64,000 nucleotides of DNA from Pseudomonas chlororaphis subsp. chlororaphis. GTDB taxonomy: Bacteria > Pseudomonadota > Gammaproteobacteria > Pseudomonadales > Pseudomonadaceae. Location of the stretch: contig NZ_CP027712.1 in the NCBI RefSeq assembly GCF_003945765.1, positions 248,001 through 312,000 on the forward strand, read 5' to 3'. The notes beneath the pieces were generated by a model. That model was not told where the DNA came from and made no database searches. It was given only the letters and a program-made list of their open reading frames with translations. The position numbers and the translations under genes were made by a program. This document shows, piece by piece, positions 46,544 through 56,824 of this stretch (position 1 is the stretch's first letter; the number at the start of each line of letters is the position of its first letter).

Positions 46544-47638
46544 ATGGCTGGTCTCGAATCGAAGTGGATAGTGGGTTTGATGCTGGCTGCTCTACTGAGC
46601 GGTTGTGGCGCGGAAAAGCCGAGCGAAAAGGAGCGGCCGCGGGTGCGCGTGCAGCCAGTGCAGACCCGCGATTTCGCCGCGCAGGTGACCCTTACCGGCG
46701 ATGTGCAGGCGCGGGTGCAGACCGAGTTGTCGTTCCGCGTCGGCGGCAAGATCATCCAGCGCCTGGTCGACGTCGGCGACCGGGTCACGGCCAAGCAGGT
46801 CCTGGCCCGGCTCGACCCGAAAGACCTGCAGACCAATGTCGATTCCGCCGCCGCCTCGGTGTTCGCCGAACAGGCGCGGGTCAAGCAGACCAGCGCGGCC
46901 TTCGTCCGCCAGCAGAAACTCCTGCCCAAGGGCTACACCAGCCAGAGCGAATACGATGCCGCCCAGGCGGCGCTGCGCAGTAGCCAGAGCGCCCTGAGCG
47001 CGGCCCAGGCGCAATTGGCCAACGCCCGCGAGCAACTGAGCTACACCGCGTTGATCGCAGATGCTCCGGGGGTGATCACCGCGCGCCAGGCCGAAGTCGG
47101 CCAGGTGGTGCAGGCCACGGTGCCGATCTACAGCCTGGCCCGCGACGGCGAGCGCGACGCCGTGTTCAACGTCTACGAGTCGCTGCTGGTGGCTCCGCCG
47201 AAGGAAGGCACGATCACCGTCAGCCTGCTGGACAACCCGAACATCAAGACCACCGGCAAGGTGCGTGAAGTCACCCCGGTAGTGTCGGCGCAGAGCGGCA
47301 CGGTGCAGGTCAAGGTGGCCCTCGACGGCCTGCCGGCGGGCATGGACCTGGGCTCGGTGGTCAGCGCCAGCGCCCACGCGGCCGGTCAGGCCAGTGTCGA
47401 ACTGCCCTGGGCGGCGCTGACCAAGAACCTCAACGAGCCGGCCGTATGGCTGGTGGGCGAGGACGGCAAGACCACCCTGCACACCGTCACGGTGGGGCGT
47501 TACCAGACCGGCAAGGTGATCATCAGCGACGGCCTCAAGGGCGGCGAAAAAGTGGTGATCGCCGGCGGCCAGTTGCTGCATCCGGGGATGCTTGTCGAGG
47601 TCGTTTCCGAGACCGGCGCCCAAGGAGCCCAGCCATGA
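46544..47638 (+). CDS. triA: RND efflux periplasmic adaptor, TriA-like
   Basis: A 364-residue membrane-fusion lipoprotein (lipobox LLSGC). The ATG at 46544 has AAGGAG upstream and is preferred over the ATG at 46520. The lipoyl halves are ELSFRVGGKIIQRLVDVGD and ALIADAPGVITARQAEVGQVV, with a coiled-coil hairpin between (about residues 100-165). It is followed by a second adaptor and an RND pump. That two-adaptor arrangement is characteristic of TriABC of P. aeruginosa, a triclosan pump working with OpmH. Confidence 0.85.
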   Translation: MAGLESKWIVGLMLAALLSGCGAEKPSEKERPRVRVQPVQTRDFAAQVTLTGDVQARVQTELSFRVGGKIIQRLVDVGDRVTAKQVLARLDPKDLQTNVDSAAASVFAEQARVKQTSAAFVRQQKLLPKGYTSQSEYDAAQAALRSSQSALSAAQAQLANAREQLSYTALIADAPGVITARQAEVGQVVQATVPIYSLARDGERDAVFNVYESLLVAPPKEGTITVSLLDNPNIKTTGKVREVTPVVSAQSGTVQVKVALDGLPAGMDLGSVVSASAHAAGQASVELPWAALTKNLNEPAVWLVGEDGKTTLHTVTVGRYQTGKVIISDGLKGGEKVVIAGGQLLHPGMLVEVVSETGAQGAQP

Positions 47639-48705
47639 AGCGCCTGTCCCTGCTGTTGTGCGCCGGCCTGACGCTGGGCGCCTGCTCCAAGGAAGAACCG
47701 GCGCCCGAGCCGGTGCGCCCGGTGCTGTCGTTCGAGGTGCGCGCCGAGTCCGAGGAAAGCCTCGGGCGGTTCGCCGGGAGCATCCAGGCCCGCTATGAAA
47801 CCAACCTCGGTTTCCGGGTGCCGGGGCGTATCGCCAATCGCAATGTCGACGTCGGCGCCGAGGTGGGCAAGGGCGCCTTGCTTGCCACCCTCGACCCCAC
47901 CGACCAGCAGAACCAGTTGCGTTCGGCCCAGGGCGACCTGGCCCGGATCGAGGCGCAATGGATCAATGCCCAGGCCAACGCCCGGCGCCAGCAGCAATTG
48001 TTCGACCGTGGCGTCGGCGCCCAGGCGCAGCTGGATATCGCCCAGACCGACCTGAAGACCACCCGCGCTTCGTTGGACCAGGCCAGGGCCGCGGTCAGCC
48101 AGGCCCGCGACCAACTCGCCTACAGCGAGCTGCGCACCGATCACGGCGGCGTGGTCACCGCCTGGAATGCCGAGGCCGGCCAGGTGGTCAGCGCCGGCCA
48201 GCAGGTGGTGACCCTGGCCCGCCCGGACATCAAGGAAGCGGTGATCGACCTGCCGGCGACGCTGGTGGACCAGTTGCCGGCCGACGTGGTGTTCAAGGTC
48301 GCCTTGCAGCTGGACCCGAGCATCAACACCAGCGCCATCGTGCGTGAAATCGAACCCCAGGCGCAGAGCGCCACCCGTACCCGGCGCTCGCGCCTGACCC
48401 TGACCGAAACCCCCGAAGCATTCCGCCTCGGCACGGCCATCAGCGTGACCCTCAGCTCCGCCATCGTCCCGCGCACCGAGGTGCCGCTGTCGGCCCTGCA
48501 GGAAGTGGACGGCCAGACCCGGGTCTGGATCGTCGACCCGCAGACGCAGACCGTGGCGCCGCGCGAGGTCACGGTGCTCAGCCGCGACCATGATTCGGCA
48601 TTGATCGGCAGCGGGATCAAAATCGGCGAGCGGGTGGTGAGCGCCGGTGTGAATAGCCTCAAACCGGGGCAGAAAGTCAAAATCGACGAGGACAGCCCAC
48701 GATGA
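47635..48705 (+). CDS. triB: RND efflux periplasmic adaptor, TriB-like
   Basis: A 356-residue membrane-fusion lipoprotein (lipobox LGAC). Lipoyl halves are NLGFRVPGRIANRNVDVG and RTDHGGVVTAWNAEAGQVV, with a coiled coil between (QRSAQGDLARIEAQW region). Its ATG overlaps the triA stop (ATGA), with AAGGAG upstream, and its own stop overlaps triC. In TriABC both adaptors are required, unlike most RND pumps; the same is inferred here. Confidence 0.85.
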   Translation: MKRLSLLLCAGLTLGACSKEEPAPEPVRPVLSFEVRAESEESLGRFAGSIQARYETNLGFRVPGRIANRNVDVGAEVGKGALLATLDPTDQQNQLRSAQGDLARIEAQWINAQANARRQQQLFDRGVGAQAQLDIAQTDLKTTRASLDQARAAVSQARDQLAYSELRTDHGGVVTAWNAEAGQVVSAGQQVVTLARPDIKEAVIDLPATLVDQLPADVVFKVALQLDPSINTSAIVREIEPQAQSATRTRRSRLTLTETPEAFRLGTAISVTLSSAIVPRTEVPLSALQEVDGQTRVWIVDPQTQTVAPREVTVLSRDHDSALIGSGIKIGERVVSAGVNSLKPGQKVKIDEDSPR

Positions 48706-51700
48706 CGCCGGCCACAAAAGGGAGCTTCAATTTATCCGAGTGGGCCATCAAGCATCAGTCCTTCATCTGGTACCTGATGTTCGTCGCCCTGCTGATGGGC
48801 GTGTTCTCCTACATGAACCTGGGGCGCGAGGAAGACCCGTCCTTCACCATCAAGACCATGGTCATCCAGACCCGCTGGCCGGGCGCGACCCAGGAGGAAA
48901 CCCTCAAGCAGGTCACCGACCGCATCGAGAAAAAACTCGAAGAGCTGGACTCCCTCGACTACGTGAAAAGCTACACCCGCCCCGGCGAATCGACGGTGTT
49001 CGTCAACCTGCGTGACACCACCAGTGCCAAGGACATTCCAGAAATCTGGTACCAGGTGCGCAAGAAGATCAACGACATTCGCGGCGACTTCCCCCAGGGC
49101 CTGCAAGGGCCGGGGTTCAACGACGAATTCGGTGATGTGTTCGGTTCGGTCTACGCCTTTACCGCCGACGGCCTGAGCATGCGTCAGCTGCGCGACTACG
49201 TGGAGCAGGTGCGCGCCGAGATCCGCGAGGTGCCGAACCTGGGCAAGGTGGAGATGGTCGGCGAGCAGGACGAAGTCATCTACCTGAACTTCTCCACACG
49301 CAAGCTGGCGGCGCTGGGCATCGACCAGCGCCAGGTCCTGCAGAGCCTGCAATCGCAGAATGCGGTGACCCCGGCCGGGGTGATCGAGGCCGGGCCGGAG
49401 CGGATTTCCGTGCGCACCTCGGGGCAGTTCGCTTCCGAGAAAGACCTGGCCACGGTCAACCTGCGGCTCAACGAGCGCTTCTATCGCCTGGCAGATATCG
49501 CCGAGATCAGCCGCGGCTACGTCGACCCTTCGACGCCGCAGTTCCGCTTCAACGGCCAGCCGGCCATCGGCCTGGCGATCGCCATGAAGAAGGGCGGCAA
49601 CATCCAGGACTTCGGCAAGGCCCTGCACCTCAAGATGGACCAGCTCACCGCCGAGCTGCCGGTGGGCGTAGGTGTACACACGGTGTCGGACCAGGCCGAG
49701 GTGGTGGAAAAAGCCGTCGGCGGCTTTACCAGCGCGCTGTTCGAGGCGGTGGTGATCGTGCTGGTGGTGAGTTTCGTCAGCCTGGGCGTGCGCGCCGGGC
49801 TGGTGGTGGCGTGCTCGATTCCGCTGGTGCTGGCGATGGTCTTCGTCTTCATGGAATACAGCGGCATCACCATGCAGCGGATTTCCCTCGGGGCGTTGAT
49901 CATCGCTCTAGGCCTGTTGGTGGACGACGCGATGATCACCGTGGAGATGATGGTCACGCGCCTGGAGATGGGCGAGAGCAAGGAGCAGGCGGCGACCTTC
50001 GCCTACACCTCCACGGCCTTCCCGATGCTCACCGGGACCCTGGTGACGGTCGCCGGCTTCGTGCCCATCGGCCTCAACGCCAGTTCCGCCGGCGAGTACA
50101 CCTTCACCCTGTTCGCGGTGATCGCCGTGGCCATGCTGGTGTCGTGGATAGTCGCCGTGCTGTTCGCCCCGGTGATCGGCGTGCATATTCTCAGCACCCA
50201 TGTGAAGCCCCATTCCGAGGAGCCGGGCCGCATCGGCCGCGCCTTCAATGGCGGCCTGCTGTGGGCCATGCGCAACCGCTGGTGGGCCATCGGTATCACC
50301 GTCCTGGCGTTCGTGCTGTCGGTGGTCGGCATGCGCTTCGTGCAGAACCAGTTCTTCCCGTCCTCGGACCGGCCGGAGATTCTCGTCGACCTCAACCTGC
50401 CGCAGAACGCCTCGATCGCCGAGACCCGCATGGCGGTGGATCGCCTGGAGGCGACCCTCAAGGACGACCCGGACATCGTGCGCTGGAGCACTTACATCGG
50501 CGAAGGCGCGATCCGTTTCTACCTGCCGCTGGACCAGCAACTGCAAAACCCCTACTACGCGCAGCTGGTGATCGTCAGCAAGGGCCTGGAGTCGCGCACG
50601 GCGCTGACCGAACGCCTGAAAAAACGCCTGCGCGACGACTTCGTCGGCATCGGCAGCTACGTCCAGGCCCTGGAAATGGGCCCGCCGGTGGGGCGGCCGA
50701 TCCAGTACCGGGTCAGCGGCAAGGACATCGACCAGGTGCGCAAGCACGCCATCGAGCTGGCCACCGAACTGGACAAGAACGCGCACATCGGCGAGATCAT
50801 CTACGACTGGAACGAGCCGGGCAAAGTGCTGCGCATCGACATCGCCCAGGACAAGGCCCGTCAGTTGGGGCTGTCTTCGGAGGACGTGGCGCAGTTGATG
50901 AACAGCATCGTCAGCGGCTCCACCGTGACCCAGGTGCATGACGACATCTACCTGATCAACGTGGTCGGCCGGGCCGCCGACAGCGAGCGCGGTTCCCCGG
51001 AAACCCTGCAGAACCTGCAGATCGTCAACCCCAACGGCACCTCGATTCCGCTGCTGGCCTTCGCCACCGTGCGTTACGAACTGGAGCAGCCGCTGGTCTG
51101 GCGCCGTGACCGCAAGCCGACCATCACCATCAAGGCATCGGTGCGTGACGAAATCCAGCCGACCGACCTGGTCAGGTTGCTCAAGCCGGATATCGACAAA
51201 TTCGCCGCCGGCCTGCCGGTGGGGTATTCGGTGGCCACCGGCGGCACGGTGGAGGAGAGCGGCAAGGCCCAGGGGCCGATCGCCAAGGTGGTGCCGTTGA
51301 TGCTGTTCCTCATGGCGACCTTCCTGATGATCCAGCTGCACAGCGTGCAGAAGCTGTTCCTGGTGGCCAGCGTCGCGCCCCTGGGGCTGATCGGCGTGGT
51401 CCTGGCGCTGGTGCCGTCGGGCACGCCCATGGGCTTTGTGGCGATCCTCGGGATTCTCGCGCTGATCGGCATCATCATCCGCAACTCGGTGATCCTGGTG
51501 ACCCAGATCGACGAATTCGAGCGCGCCGGTCATTCATCCTGGGACGCGGTGGTGCAAGCCACCGAGCACCGGCGCCGGCCGATCCTGCTGACTGCCGCGG
51601 CGGCCAGCCTGGGCATGATCCCCATCGCCCGGGAGGTGTTCTGGGGGCCGATGGCCTACGCCATGATCGGCGGCATCATCGTCGCCACCCTGCTGACGCT

Positions 51701-51767
51701 GCTGTTCCTGCCGGCGCTGTATGTGGCCTGGTACAAGATCAAGGAGCCGAAGAAAACCACGGCTTGA
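48702..51767 (+). CDS. triC: RND efflux transporter, TriC-like
   Basis: A 1021-residue inner-membrane drug/proton antiporter of the HAE1 family, close to the expected TriC length. Twelve helices with two large periplasmic domains are apparent. The proton-relay segment in TM4 is ALGLLVDDAMITVEMM with the Asp pair. It starts four bases inside triB. No outer-membrane channel gene is adjacent; TriABC of P. aeruginosa likewise uses an unlinked OpmH. Confidence 0.9.
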   Translation: MTPATKGSFNLSEWAIKHQSFIWYLMFVALLMGVFSYMNLGREEDPSFTIKTMVIQTRWPGATQEETLKQVTDRIEKKLEELDSLDYVKSYTRPGESTVFVNLRDTTSAKDIPEIWYQVRKKINDIRGDFPQGLQGPGFNDEFGDVFGSVYAFTADGLSMRQLRDYVEQVRAEIREVPNLGKVEMVGEQDEVIYLNFSTRKLAALGIDQRQVLQSLQSQNAVTPAGVIEAGPERISVRTSGQFASEKDLATVNLRLNERFYRLADIAEISRGYVDPSTPQFRFNGQPAIGLAIAMKKGGNIQDFGKALHLKMDQLTAELPVGVGVHTVSDQAEVVEKAVGGFTSALFEAVVIVLVVSFVSLGVRAGLVVACSIPLVLAMVFVFMEYSGITMQRISLGALIIALGLLVDDAMITVEMMVTRLEMGESKEQAATFAYTSTAFPMLTGTLVTVAGFVPIGLNASSAGEYTFTLFAVIAVAMLVSWIVAVLFAPVIGVHILSTHVKPHSEEPGRIGRAFNGGLLWAMRNRWWAIGITVLAFVLSVVGMRFVQNQFFPSSDRPEILVDLNLPQNASIAETRMAVDRLEATLKDDPDIVRWSTYIGEGAIRFYLPLDQQLQNPYYAQLVIVSKGLESRTALTERLKKRLRDDFVGIGSYVQALEMGPPVGRPIQYRVSGKDIDQVRKHAIELATELDKNAHIGEIIYDWNEPGKVLRIDIAQDKARQLGLSSEDVAQLMNSIVSGSTVTQVHDDIYLINVVGRAADSERGSPETLQNLQIVNPNGTSIPLLAFATVRYELEQPLVWRRDRKPTITIKASVRDEIQPTDLVRLLKPDIDKFAAGLPVGYSVATGGTVEESGKAQGPIAKVVPLMLFLMATFLMIQLHSVQKLFLVASVAPLGLIGVVLALVPSGTPMGFVAILGILALIGIIIRNSVILVTQIDEFERAGHSSWDAVVQATEHRRRPILLTAAAASLGMIPIAREVFWGPMAYAMIGGIIVATLLTLLFLPALYVAWYKIKEPKKTTA

Positions 51768-51793
51768 GATTGTGCTCGTTCGAGAGGACGCCA

Positions 51794-51839
51794 TCGCGGG
51801 CAAGCCTCGCTCCTACGTAGGAGCGAGGCTTGCCCGCGA
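51794..51839. repeat. Perfect 46-bp palindromic REP element
   Basis: Two 23-bp arms of the GCGGGCAAGCCTCGCTCC family are fused head to head with no loop (junction CCTACGTAGG), giving a perfect palindrome. Other copies keep 11-15 base loops. It lies between convergent triC and the methyltransferase gene. Confidence 0.9.
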
Positions 51840-51870
51840 ACCAGGCGCTACGGCCTATCTGGCAAACCGC

Positions 51871-52497
51871 TCAAACCTTGCGCCACACACTCGCCAGCCA
51901 CGGCTGCTGCTCCCGCGGCAGGCCGGCGGGCCGGTAGTAATGCTCCAGCTCGACAAACCCCGCCGCGGTGAGCAATTGCTGCCAGGCCGCCAGGTCGTGG
52001 TAGGCGCCATAACGCGCGCCGTTCCAGCCTTCGCGGTTGTCGCCGCGCGGGTTGGAGCTGAACAGCACGCCGCCGGGTTTCAGCGTGGCGTGCAGTTGGC
52101 GCAGCACCCGCGGCAACTCCTGCGAGGGGATATGAAACAGCACGGCGTTGGCGAAGATGCCGTCGAAGCGCTCGGCGGGCAGGTCGAGCTTGAGGAAATC
52201 CTGCTGCCAGACCTCGCAGCCGCTGTCGTCACGGGCCATCTGGGCAAAACGCTCGGAGCCATCGAGGCCGACCGCGATATGACCCAGGCGGGTAAAGGCC
52301 TGCAAATCGCGCCCGGGGCCGCAGCCGAAGTCCAGCAGGGTGAAGGGCGCCGTGCCCTGGATATGTCGAAGCAGCGCGTCGATGTTCTGGCTGACATCGT
52401 GGTCGCGGGTGCCTTCGCGGAAATCTTCGGCCACCTGGTTGTAGTGACCCAGGGTGGTGGAGGTGATCTGGTCGAGGTCGTCGGGAGCGAGTTTCAT
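51871..52497 (-). CDS. SAM-dependent methyltransferase (class I)
   Basis: A 208-residue methyltransferase. Motif I is LLDFGCGPGRDLQAF, followed by the acidic VGLDGS (motif II) and FDGIFANAVLFHIP (motif IV region). The ATG at 52497 gives a compact protein; the upstream open frame runs into a repeat. Substrate unknown. It is convergent with triC and separated from metI by an inverted repeat, so it is probably monocistronic. Confidence 0.85.
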   Translation of the reverse strand: MKLAPDDLDQITSTTLGHYNQVAEDFREGTRDHDVSQNIDALLRHIQGTAPFTLLDFGCGPGRDLQAFTRLGHIAVGLDGSERFAQMARDDSGCEVWQQDFLKLDLPAERFDGIFANAVLFHIPSQELPRVLRQLHATLKPGGVLFSSNPRGDNREGWNGARYGAYHDLAAWQQLLTAAGFVELEHYYRPAGLPREQQPWLASVWRKV

Positions 52498-52558
52498 GGC
52501 GGGCTGCGTTGGCTGGAGTGATGTGCCGAATATACTCCATGCCCGTCCCCCCGGCCCT

Positions 52559-52677
52559 CTGTAGCCGCTGCCGAAGGCTGCGATAAGGCCCGAAGGGCCT
52601 TCGGCGCTCTCAAGAGCACGGCCGCTTCGCACGGAATGCCGCCCAAACCGATCGCAGCCTTCGGCAGCGGCTACAGG
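52559..52677. repeat. Large inverted repeat, TGTAGCCGCTGCCG family
   Basis: Arms at 52559 and ending 52677; both arms carry the variant CCGAAGGC/GCCTTCGG, so they covary. It lies between metI and the methyltransferase gene. Confidence 0.8.
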
Positions 52678-52705
52678 TTATTCGTCACAACGAAGGTGGC
52701 GTTTC

Positions 52706-53350
52706 TCAACGCTTGTTGAGCACCCACGCCAGGCGGTCGCCGCCGAGCTGGATCGCTGCGACGAGGATCACCAGCAGCACAATTACCGTGAGCATGATCT
52801 GGCTGTCGAAACGCTGGTAACCGTAGCGATAGGCGATGTCCCCCAGGCCACCGGCGCCGATAGCCCCGGCCATGGCCGAGGAGTTGATCATGGTCACCAG
52901 GGTGATGGTGAAGCCGCCGACGATGCCCGGCAGCGCCTCCGGCAACAGCACGTGCCAGACAATGTGCCAGCGCCGGCAGCCCATGGCCTGGGCGGCTTCG
53001 ATCAGGCCGTGGTCGACCTCGCGCAGGCTGACCTCGGCGATCCGCGCGAAGAACGGCGTGGCGGCGATGGTCAGTGGCACCACGGCGGCCCAGACGCCGT
53101 AGGTAGTGCCGACGATCAGCCGGGTGAAGGGGATCAGCGCCACCATCAGGATCAGGAACGGGATCGAGCGGAACAGGTTGACGAAAGCCCCCAGCACGCT
53201 GTTCAGCCTGGGCGCTTCATAGATCCCGCCCTTGCCGCTGGTGACCAGGATCACCGCCAGCGGAATGCCCGCCAGCAGAGCGATCAGCGACGACACGCCG
53301 ACCATCAGGAAGGTATCGATAACGCCCTGGAGCAAGCGATCAAACCACAT
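52706..53350 (-). CDS. metI: Methionine ABC transporter permease MetI
   Basis: A 214-residue permease with about five helices. Family blocks are [20 protein letters not shown] and [24 protein letters not shown] (adjoining), ending [20 protein letters not shown]. It overlaps metN by 11 bases. It imports methionine (D or L) with MetN and MetQ. Confidence 0.93.
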   Translation of the reverse strand: MWFDRLLQGVIDTFLMVGVSSLIALLAGIPLAVILVTSGKGGIYEAPRLNSVLGAFVNLFRSIPFLILMVALIPFTRLIVGTTYGVWAAVVPLTIAATPFFARIAEVSLREVDHGLIEAAQAMGCRRWHIVWHVLLPEALPGIVGGFTITLVTMINSSAMAGAIGAGGLGDIAYRYGYQRFDSQIMLTVIVLLVILVAAIQLGGDRLAWVLNKR

Positions 53351-54488
53351 AACCCAGCACCTCTACCTGTTGTGTCCATTGCTTTTGCAAAAAGTGCTGC
53401 GCGCGTAAACGTTGCTCCTCGGCGCCCAGGGACGAGCCGCTGACCGCCAGCAGCAATTGCCCCAGGGCATGCCCCTGGATCCGTTCCACGCCGCCGTGCA
53501 GCAGCCGCACGCGCCCGCCCAGGGTGCTGAACAGCGCGGCCAGGTCCGGCTCGTCGCTGGTCCTGCCGGTGAACTGCACGCGTAACACCACCGCCGCGTC
53601 GGAAGACTTCGGTTGGGCTTGCAGGCGGTTTTGCAACTCTTCCGGCAAGCCGTGCTGCAAGGGCGCCAGCAGGGTCTTGCTGACCTCGTGCTGCGGGTTG
53701 CCGAACACTTCCCAGACCGGCCCCTGCTCGACGATATGCCCATGCTCCAACACCACCACCCGGTCGCAGATATCGCGGATCACCGCCATCTCGTGGGTGA
53801 TCAGGACGATGGTCAGGCCCAGGCGCTGGTTGATCTGTTTGAGCAGGCCGAGGATCGACTGGGTGGTCTCCGGGTCCAGCGCCGAGGTGGCCTCGTCGCA
53901 CAGCAGGATCGCCGGGTCGTGGACCAGAGCCCGGGCGATGCCCACCCGCTGTTTCTGCCCGCCCGAGAGCTGCGCCGGGTAGGCCTTGTGCTTGTCTTTC
54001 AGGCCCACCAGCTCCAGCAGTTCGCGGACCTTGCGCTCGCGCTGTTCCTTGGGCACGCCGGCCACCTTCAGCGGCAGCTCGACGTTCTGCCACACGGTCT
54101 TGGCCGACATCAGGTTGAAGTGCTGGAAGATCATGCCGATGCGCCGGCGCAGCTCCACCAGGCGGTCTTCGTCGAAGTCGCCGATGTCCACCTGATCGAT
54201 CAGCACCCGGCCGCCCGAAGGCTGTTCCAGGCGGTTGATGGTGCGGATCAGCGACGACTTGCCGGCGCCGCTGCGGCCGATGATGCCGAACACCTCGCCG
54301 CGCTGGATCGCCAGGTCGATCCCGTGCAGGGCCTGCACCGGGCCTTGCTGGCCCTGGTAGGTCTTGGTCAGGCCGATGAAGCGCACGTGGGCCCGGTTCA
54401 GTTCTGGATGCAGCTCGGTCTGCTGCGCGTCCTGCCGCTGTTCGGGCGGCTGATTCGGCGACTTGTGCGCAAGGTAGGCGACGCTCAT
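53340..54488 (-). CDS. metN: Methionine ABC transporter ATP-binding protein MetN
   Basis: A 382-residue ATPase. Walker [10 protein letters not shown], signature LSGGQKQR, Walker [14 protein letters not shown] and switch ITHEMAVIR. The C-terminal roughly 90 residues form the NIL (ACT-like) domain that senses methionine. The N-terminus has about 30 extra polar residues before the ABC domain, so an internal start is possible. It begins one base after the metQ stop, in the order metQ-metN-metI. Confidence 0.93.
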   Translation of the reverse strand: MSVAYLAHKSPNQPPEQRQDAQQTELHPELNRAHVRFIGLTKTYQGQQGPVQALHGIDLAIQRGEVFGIIGRSGAGKSSLIRTINRLEQPSGGRVLIDQVDIGDFDEDRLVELRRRIGMIFQHFNLMSAKTVWQNVELPLKVAGVPKEQRERKVRELLELVGLKDKHKAYPAQLSGGQKQRVGIARALVHDPAILLCDEATSALDPETTQSILGLLKQINQRLGLTIVLITHEMAVIRDICDRVVVLEHGHIVEQGPVWEVFGNPQHEVSKTLLAPLQHGLPEELQNRLQAQPKSSDAAVVLRVQFTGRTSDEPDLAALFSTLGGRVRLLHGGVERIQGHALGQLLLAVSGSSLGAEEQRLRAQHFLQKQWTQQVEVLGYVV

Positions 54489-54489
54489 C

Positions 54490-55299
54490 TCAACCTTCCC
54501 AGCCGGCTTGGTAGAGCTTGCCGTGGGCTTTGTCCAGGGCGGCGCGCACCGCCGGCGAATGCTGGTAGATATCGACGAACTTGATCAGCCGCGGGTCGGT
54601 CTTGCTCTTGGGCTGGATCACGAACTGGATCACGTATTCCTTGTGGTCGAGGCCGTCGAACAGCAGCGCCGAACCGGAGTCGAAGGTCTTGGCCAGGCGG
54701 ATATAGGCCGGGTAGCCCTGCACCAGGTCGGCGTCGTCATAGGCGCGTACCAGTTGCACGGCCTCGACCTGGAGGATCTTCAGTTTCTTTGGATTGGCGA
54801 CTATGTCGTCCTCGGTGGCCTTATAGCCGACCCCCGGCTTGAGGCTGATCAGGCCGGCCTTGGCCAGCAGCTGCAAGCCGCGGCCGCTGTTGATCGGGTC
54901 GTTGGCGATGGCCACCGTGGCGCCTTCGGGCAGATCGTCGAAGCTTTTGTATCGCTTCGAGTACAGGCCGACGTTGTTGATGATCCCCGGGGCGAACGGC
55001 ACCAGGTCGAAACCGGCGGCGGCCTTGGCGTTTTCCAGGAACGGGATGTGCTGGAAGTAGTTCACGTCGATATCGCCGGCGGCCAGGCTGACGTTCGGCG
55101 CGATCCAGTCGCTGAACTCCACCAGTTCGACTTTCAGGCCCTGTTTGCCGGCCTCTTCGACGGCGGCCTCCAGGGGGATGGCGAAGGCGGCGGTGGTGCC
55201 GACTTTCAGCGGCGCGTCGGCGGCGAATACCGCGCTGGCGAACAGTCCGAGGGCGAGGGCCAGTGCTTTGACTGGGTGGCTGAGGTGCTTGGTTTTCAT
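54490..55299 (-). CDS. metQ: Methionine-binding protein MetQ
   Basis: A 269-residue NlpA/MetQ family binding protein with a signal peptide ending about residue 26 (SAVFAAD). No lipobox cysteine is present, so it should be soluble periplasmic. Blocks: [34 protein letters not shown] and [11 protein letters not shown]. It heads the metQNI operon. The adjacent sulfonate/sulfone-type oxidoreductases suggest it may bind an organosulfur nutrient other than methionine. Confidence 0.9.
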   Translation of the reverse strand: MKTKHLSHPVKALALALGLFASAVFAADAPLKVGTTAAFAIPLEAAVEEAGKQGLKVELVEFSDWIAPNVSLAAGDIDVNYFQHIPFLENAKAAAGFDLVPFAPGIINNVGLYSKRYKSFDDLPEGATVAIANDPINSGRGLQLLAKAGLISLKPGVGYKATEDDIVANPKKLKILQVEAVQLVRAYDDADLVQGYPAYIRLAKTFDSGSALLFDGLDHKEYVIQFVIQPKSKTDPRLIKFVDIYQHSPAVRAALDKAHGKLYQAGWEG

Positions 55300-55338
55300 A
55301 GTTTTGGTTCCAGTCAGTGCGTTAGATATTCAGGTGAC

Positions 55339-55455
55339 CTGTAGCCGCTGCCGCAGGCTACGATGGTCCGGGCCACGCTGGTCGCAGGACCTTCCTGCGT
55401 CCTCAAGAGCACGACTGCTTCGCAGTCGATCGCAGCCTGCGGCAGCGGCTACAGG
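55339..55455. repeat. Large inverted repeat, TGTAGCCGCTGCCG family
   Basis: Arms at 55339 and ending 55455, immediately abutting the stop codon of the monooxygenase gene (55457-55459). It separates that gene from metQ. Confidence 0.8.
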
Positions 55456-55456
55456 G

Positions 55457-56824
55457 TTAGTGTCGATAGGTGGCGCCGCTGTGTTGCTCGGGTAACTGCG
55501 CGTCCTGCCGGAACAGCTTTTCGCGCAGGGTGCCGTTGTCGTAGGCGGTCTTGTACGAGCCGCGGCGTTGCAGCTCGGGGATCACCAGGTCGATGAAGTC
55601 GGCATAACTTTCCGGGGTGACGATGCGGGTCAGGTTGAAGCCGTCCAGGCCAGTCTCGGCGATCCAGGATTCGAGGTCGTCGGCCACCTGCTGCGGCGAG
55701 CCGACCACGGTGATGTAGCGCCCGCCCAGGGCGTGCTGGTCGAGCAGCTTGCGCCGGGTCCAGTCGTTGTTCTGCAGGTTCTTGGTGGCCGACTGGATGG
55801 CGTTGCTCTTCACGTACTGGATCGGTTCGTCGATCTCGTACCGGGAAAAGTCGATGGCGGTGGACGCCGAGAAATGCGCCACCCCGGCCTCCGCGCTGGC
55901 ATGGCTGCGGTACTCCGCGTGCTTCTTCCAGGCCAGCTCCTCGGTCGCAGCGACTATCACGTTGAGCCCCATGAACACCTTGATGTCTTCGGGATTGCGC
56001 CCGGCCGCCACGGCGCTGGCGCGGACCTTGTCCACCTGGGCGCGGGTTGTGGGCTTGTTCTGCCCGCTGATGAACACGCACTCGGCGTGGCGCCCGGCGA
56101 ACAGCAGGCCGCGATCGGAACTGCCGGCCTGGAACAGCACCGGCGTGCGCTGTGGCGAGGGTTCGCACAGGTGATAGCCCTCGACCTGATAGAACTCGCC
56201 CTTGTGCTCGACCTTGTGCACCTTCTCCGGCCGGGCGTAGATCCGTTGTTCGCGGTCGTTGATCACCGCGTCGTTTTCCCAGCTGCCTTCCCAGAGCTTG
56301 TAGAGCACTTCCAGGTATTCATCGGCCTGGTCGTAGCGCCGGTCGTGCTCGGCCTGTTCGCTCAGGCCCATGGCCTTGGCGGCGCTGTCGAGGTAGCCGG
56401 TGACGATGTTCCAGCCGACCCGGCCACGGCTCAGGTGGTCCAGTGTCGACATGCGCCGGGCGAACAGGTACGGCGGCTCGTAGGTGAGGTTGGCGGTGAG
56501 GCCGAAGCCGAGGTTGCGGGTCACCGCGGCCATGGCCGAAACCAGCAGTAGCGGATCGTTGACCGGCAGCTGGATCGACTCCTTGAGCGTCACGTCCACC
56601 GAGCTCTGGTAGACGTCGTAGACCCCGACGATGTCGGCGATGAACAGCCCGTCGAACAGTCCGCGCTCCAGCAGCTGCGCCAGCTCGGTCCAGTACTCGA
56701 TAGTCTTGTACTGGGTCGAGGTGTCCCGTGGGTGGGTCCACAGGCCGTGGTTGATGTGCCCGATGCAATTCATGTTGAAGGCATTGAGCAGGATCTTTTT
56801 TTTGCCTTTCTCCAGAGCGCTCAT
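55457..56824 (-). CDS. FMNH2-dependent monooxygenase, NtaA/SnaA/DszA family
   Basis: A 455-residue LLM-class flavin monooxygenase. Markers are LLNAFNMNCIGHINHGLWTHP, TLDHLSRGRVGWNIVTGYLDSAAKAMG (adjoining) and LFQAGSSDRGLLFAGRHAECVFIS (adjoining). The nearest families oxidise C-S or C-N bonds in sulfones, nitrilotriacetate and similar compounds. The ATG at 56824 overlaps the stop of the upstream SfnB-like gene by one base (TGATG), so the genes form an operon. The flavin reductase it needs is not encoded in the window. Confidence 0.88.
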   Translation of the reverse strand: MSALEKGKKKILLNAFNMNCIGHINHGLWTHPRDTSTQYKTIEYWTELAQLLERGLFDGLFIADIVGVYDVYQSSVDVTLKESIQLPVNDPLLLVSAMAAVTRNLGFGLTANLTYEPPYLFARRMSTLDHLSRGRVGWNIVTGYLDSAAKAMGLSEQAEHDRRYDQADEYLEVLYKLWEGSWENDAVINDREQRIYARPEKVHKVEHKGEFYQVEGYHLCEPSPQRTPVLFQAGSSDRGLLFAGRHAECVFISGQNKPTTRAQVDKVRASAVAAGRNPEDIKVFMGLNVIVAATEELAWKKHAEYRSHASAEAGVAHFSASTAIDFSRYEIDEPIQYVKSNAIQSATKNLQNNDWTRRKLLDQHALGGRYITVVGSPQQVADDLESWIAETGLDGFNLTRIVTPESYADFIDLVIPELQRRGSYKTAYDNGTLREKLFRQDAQLPEQHSGATYRH

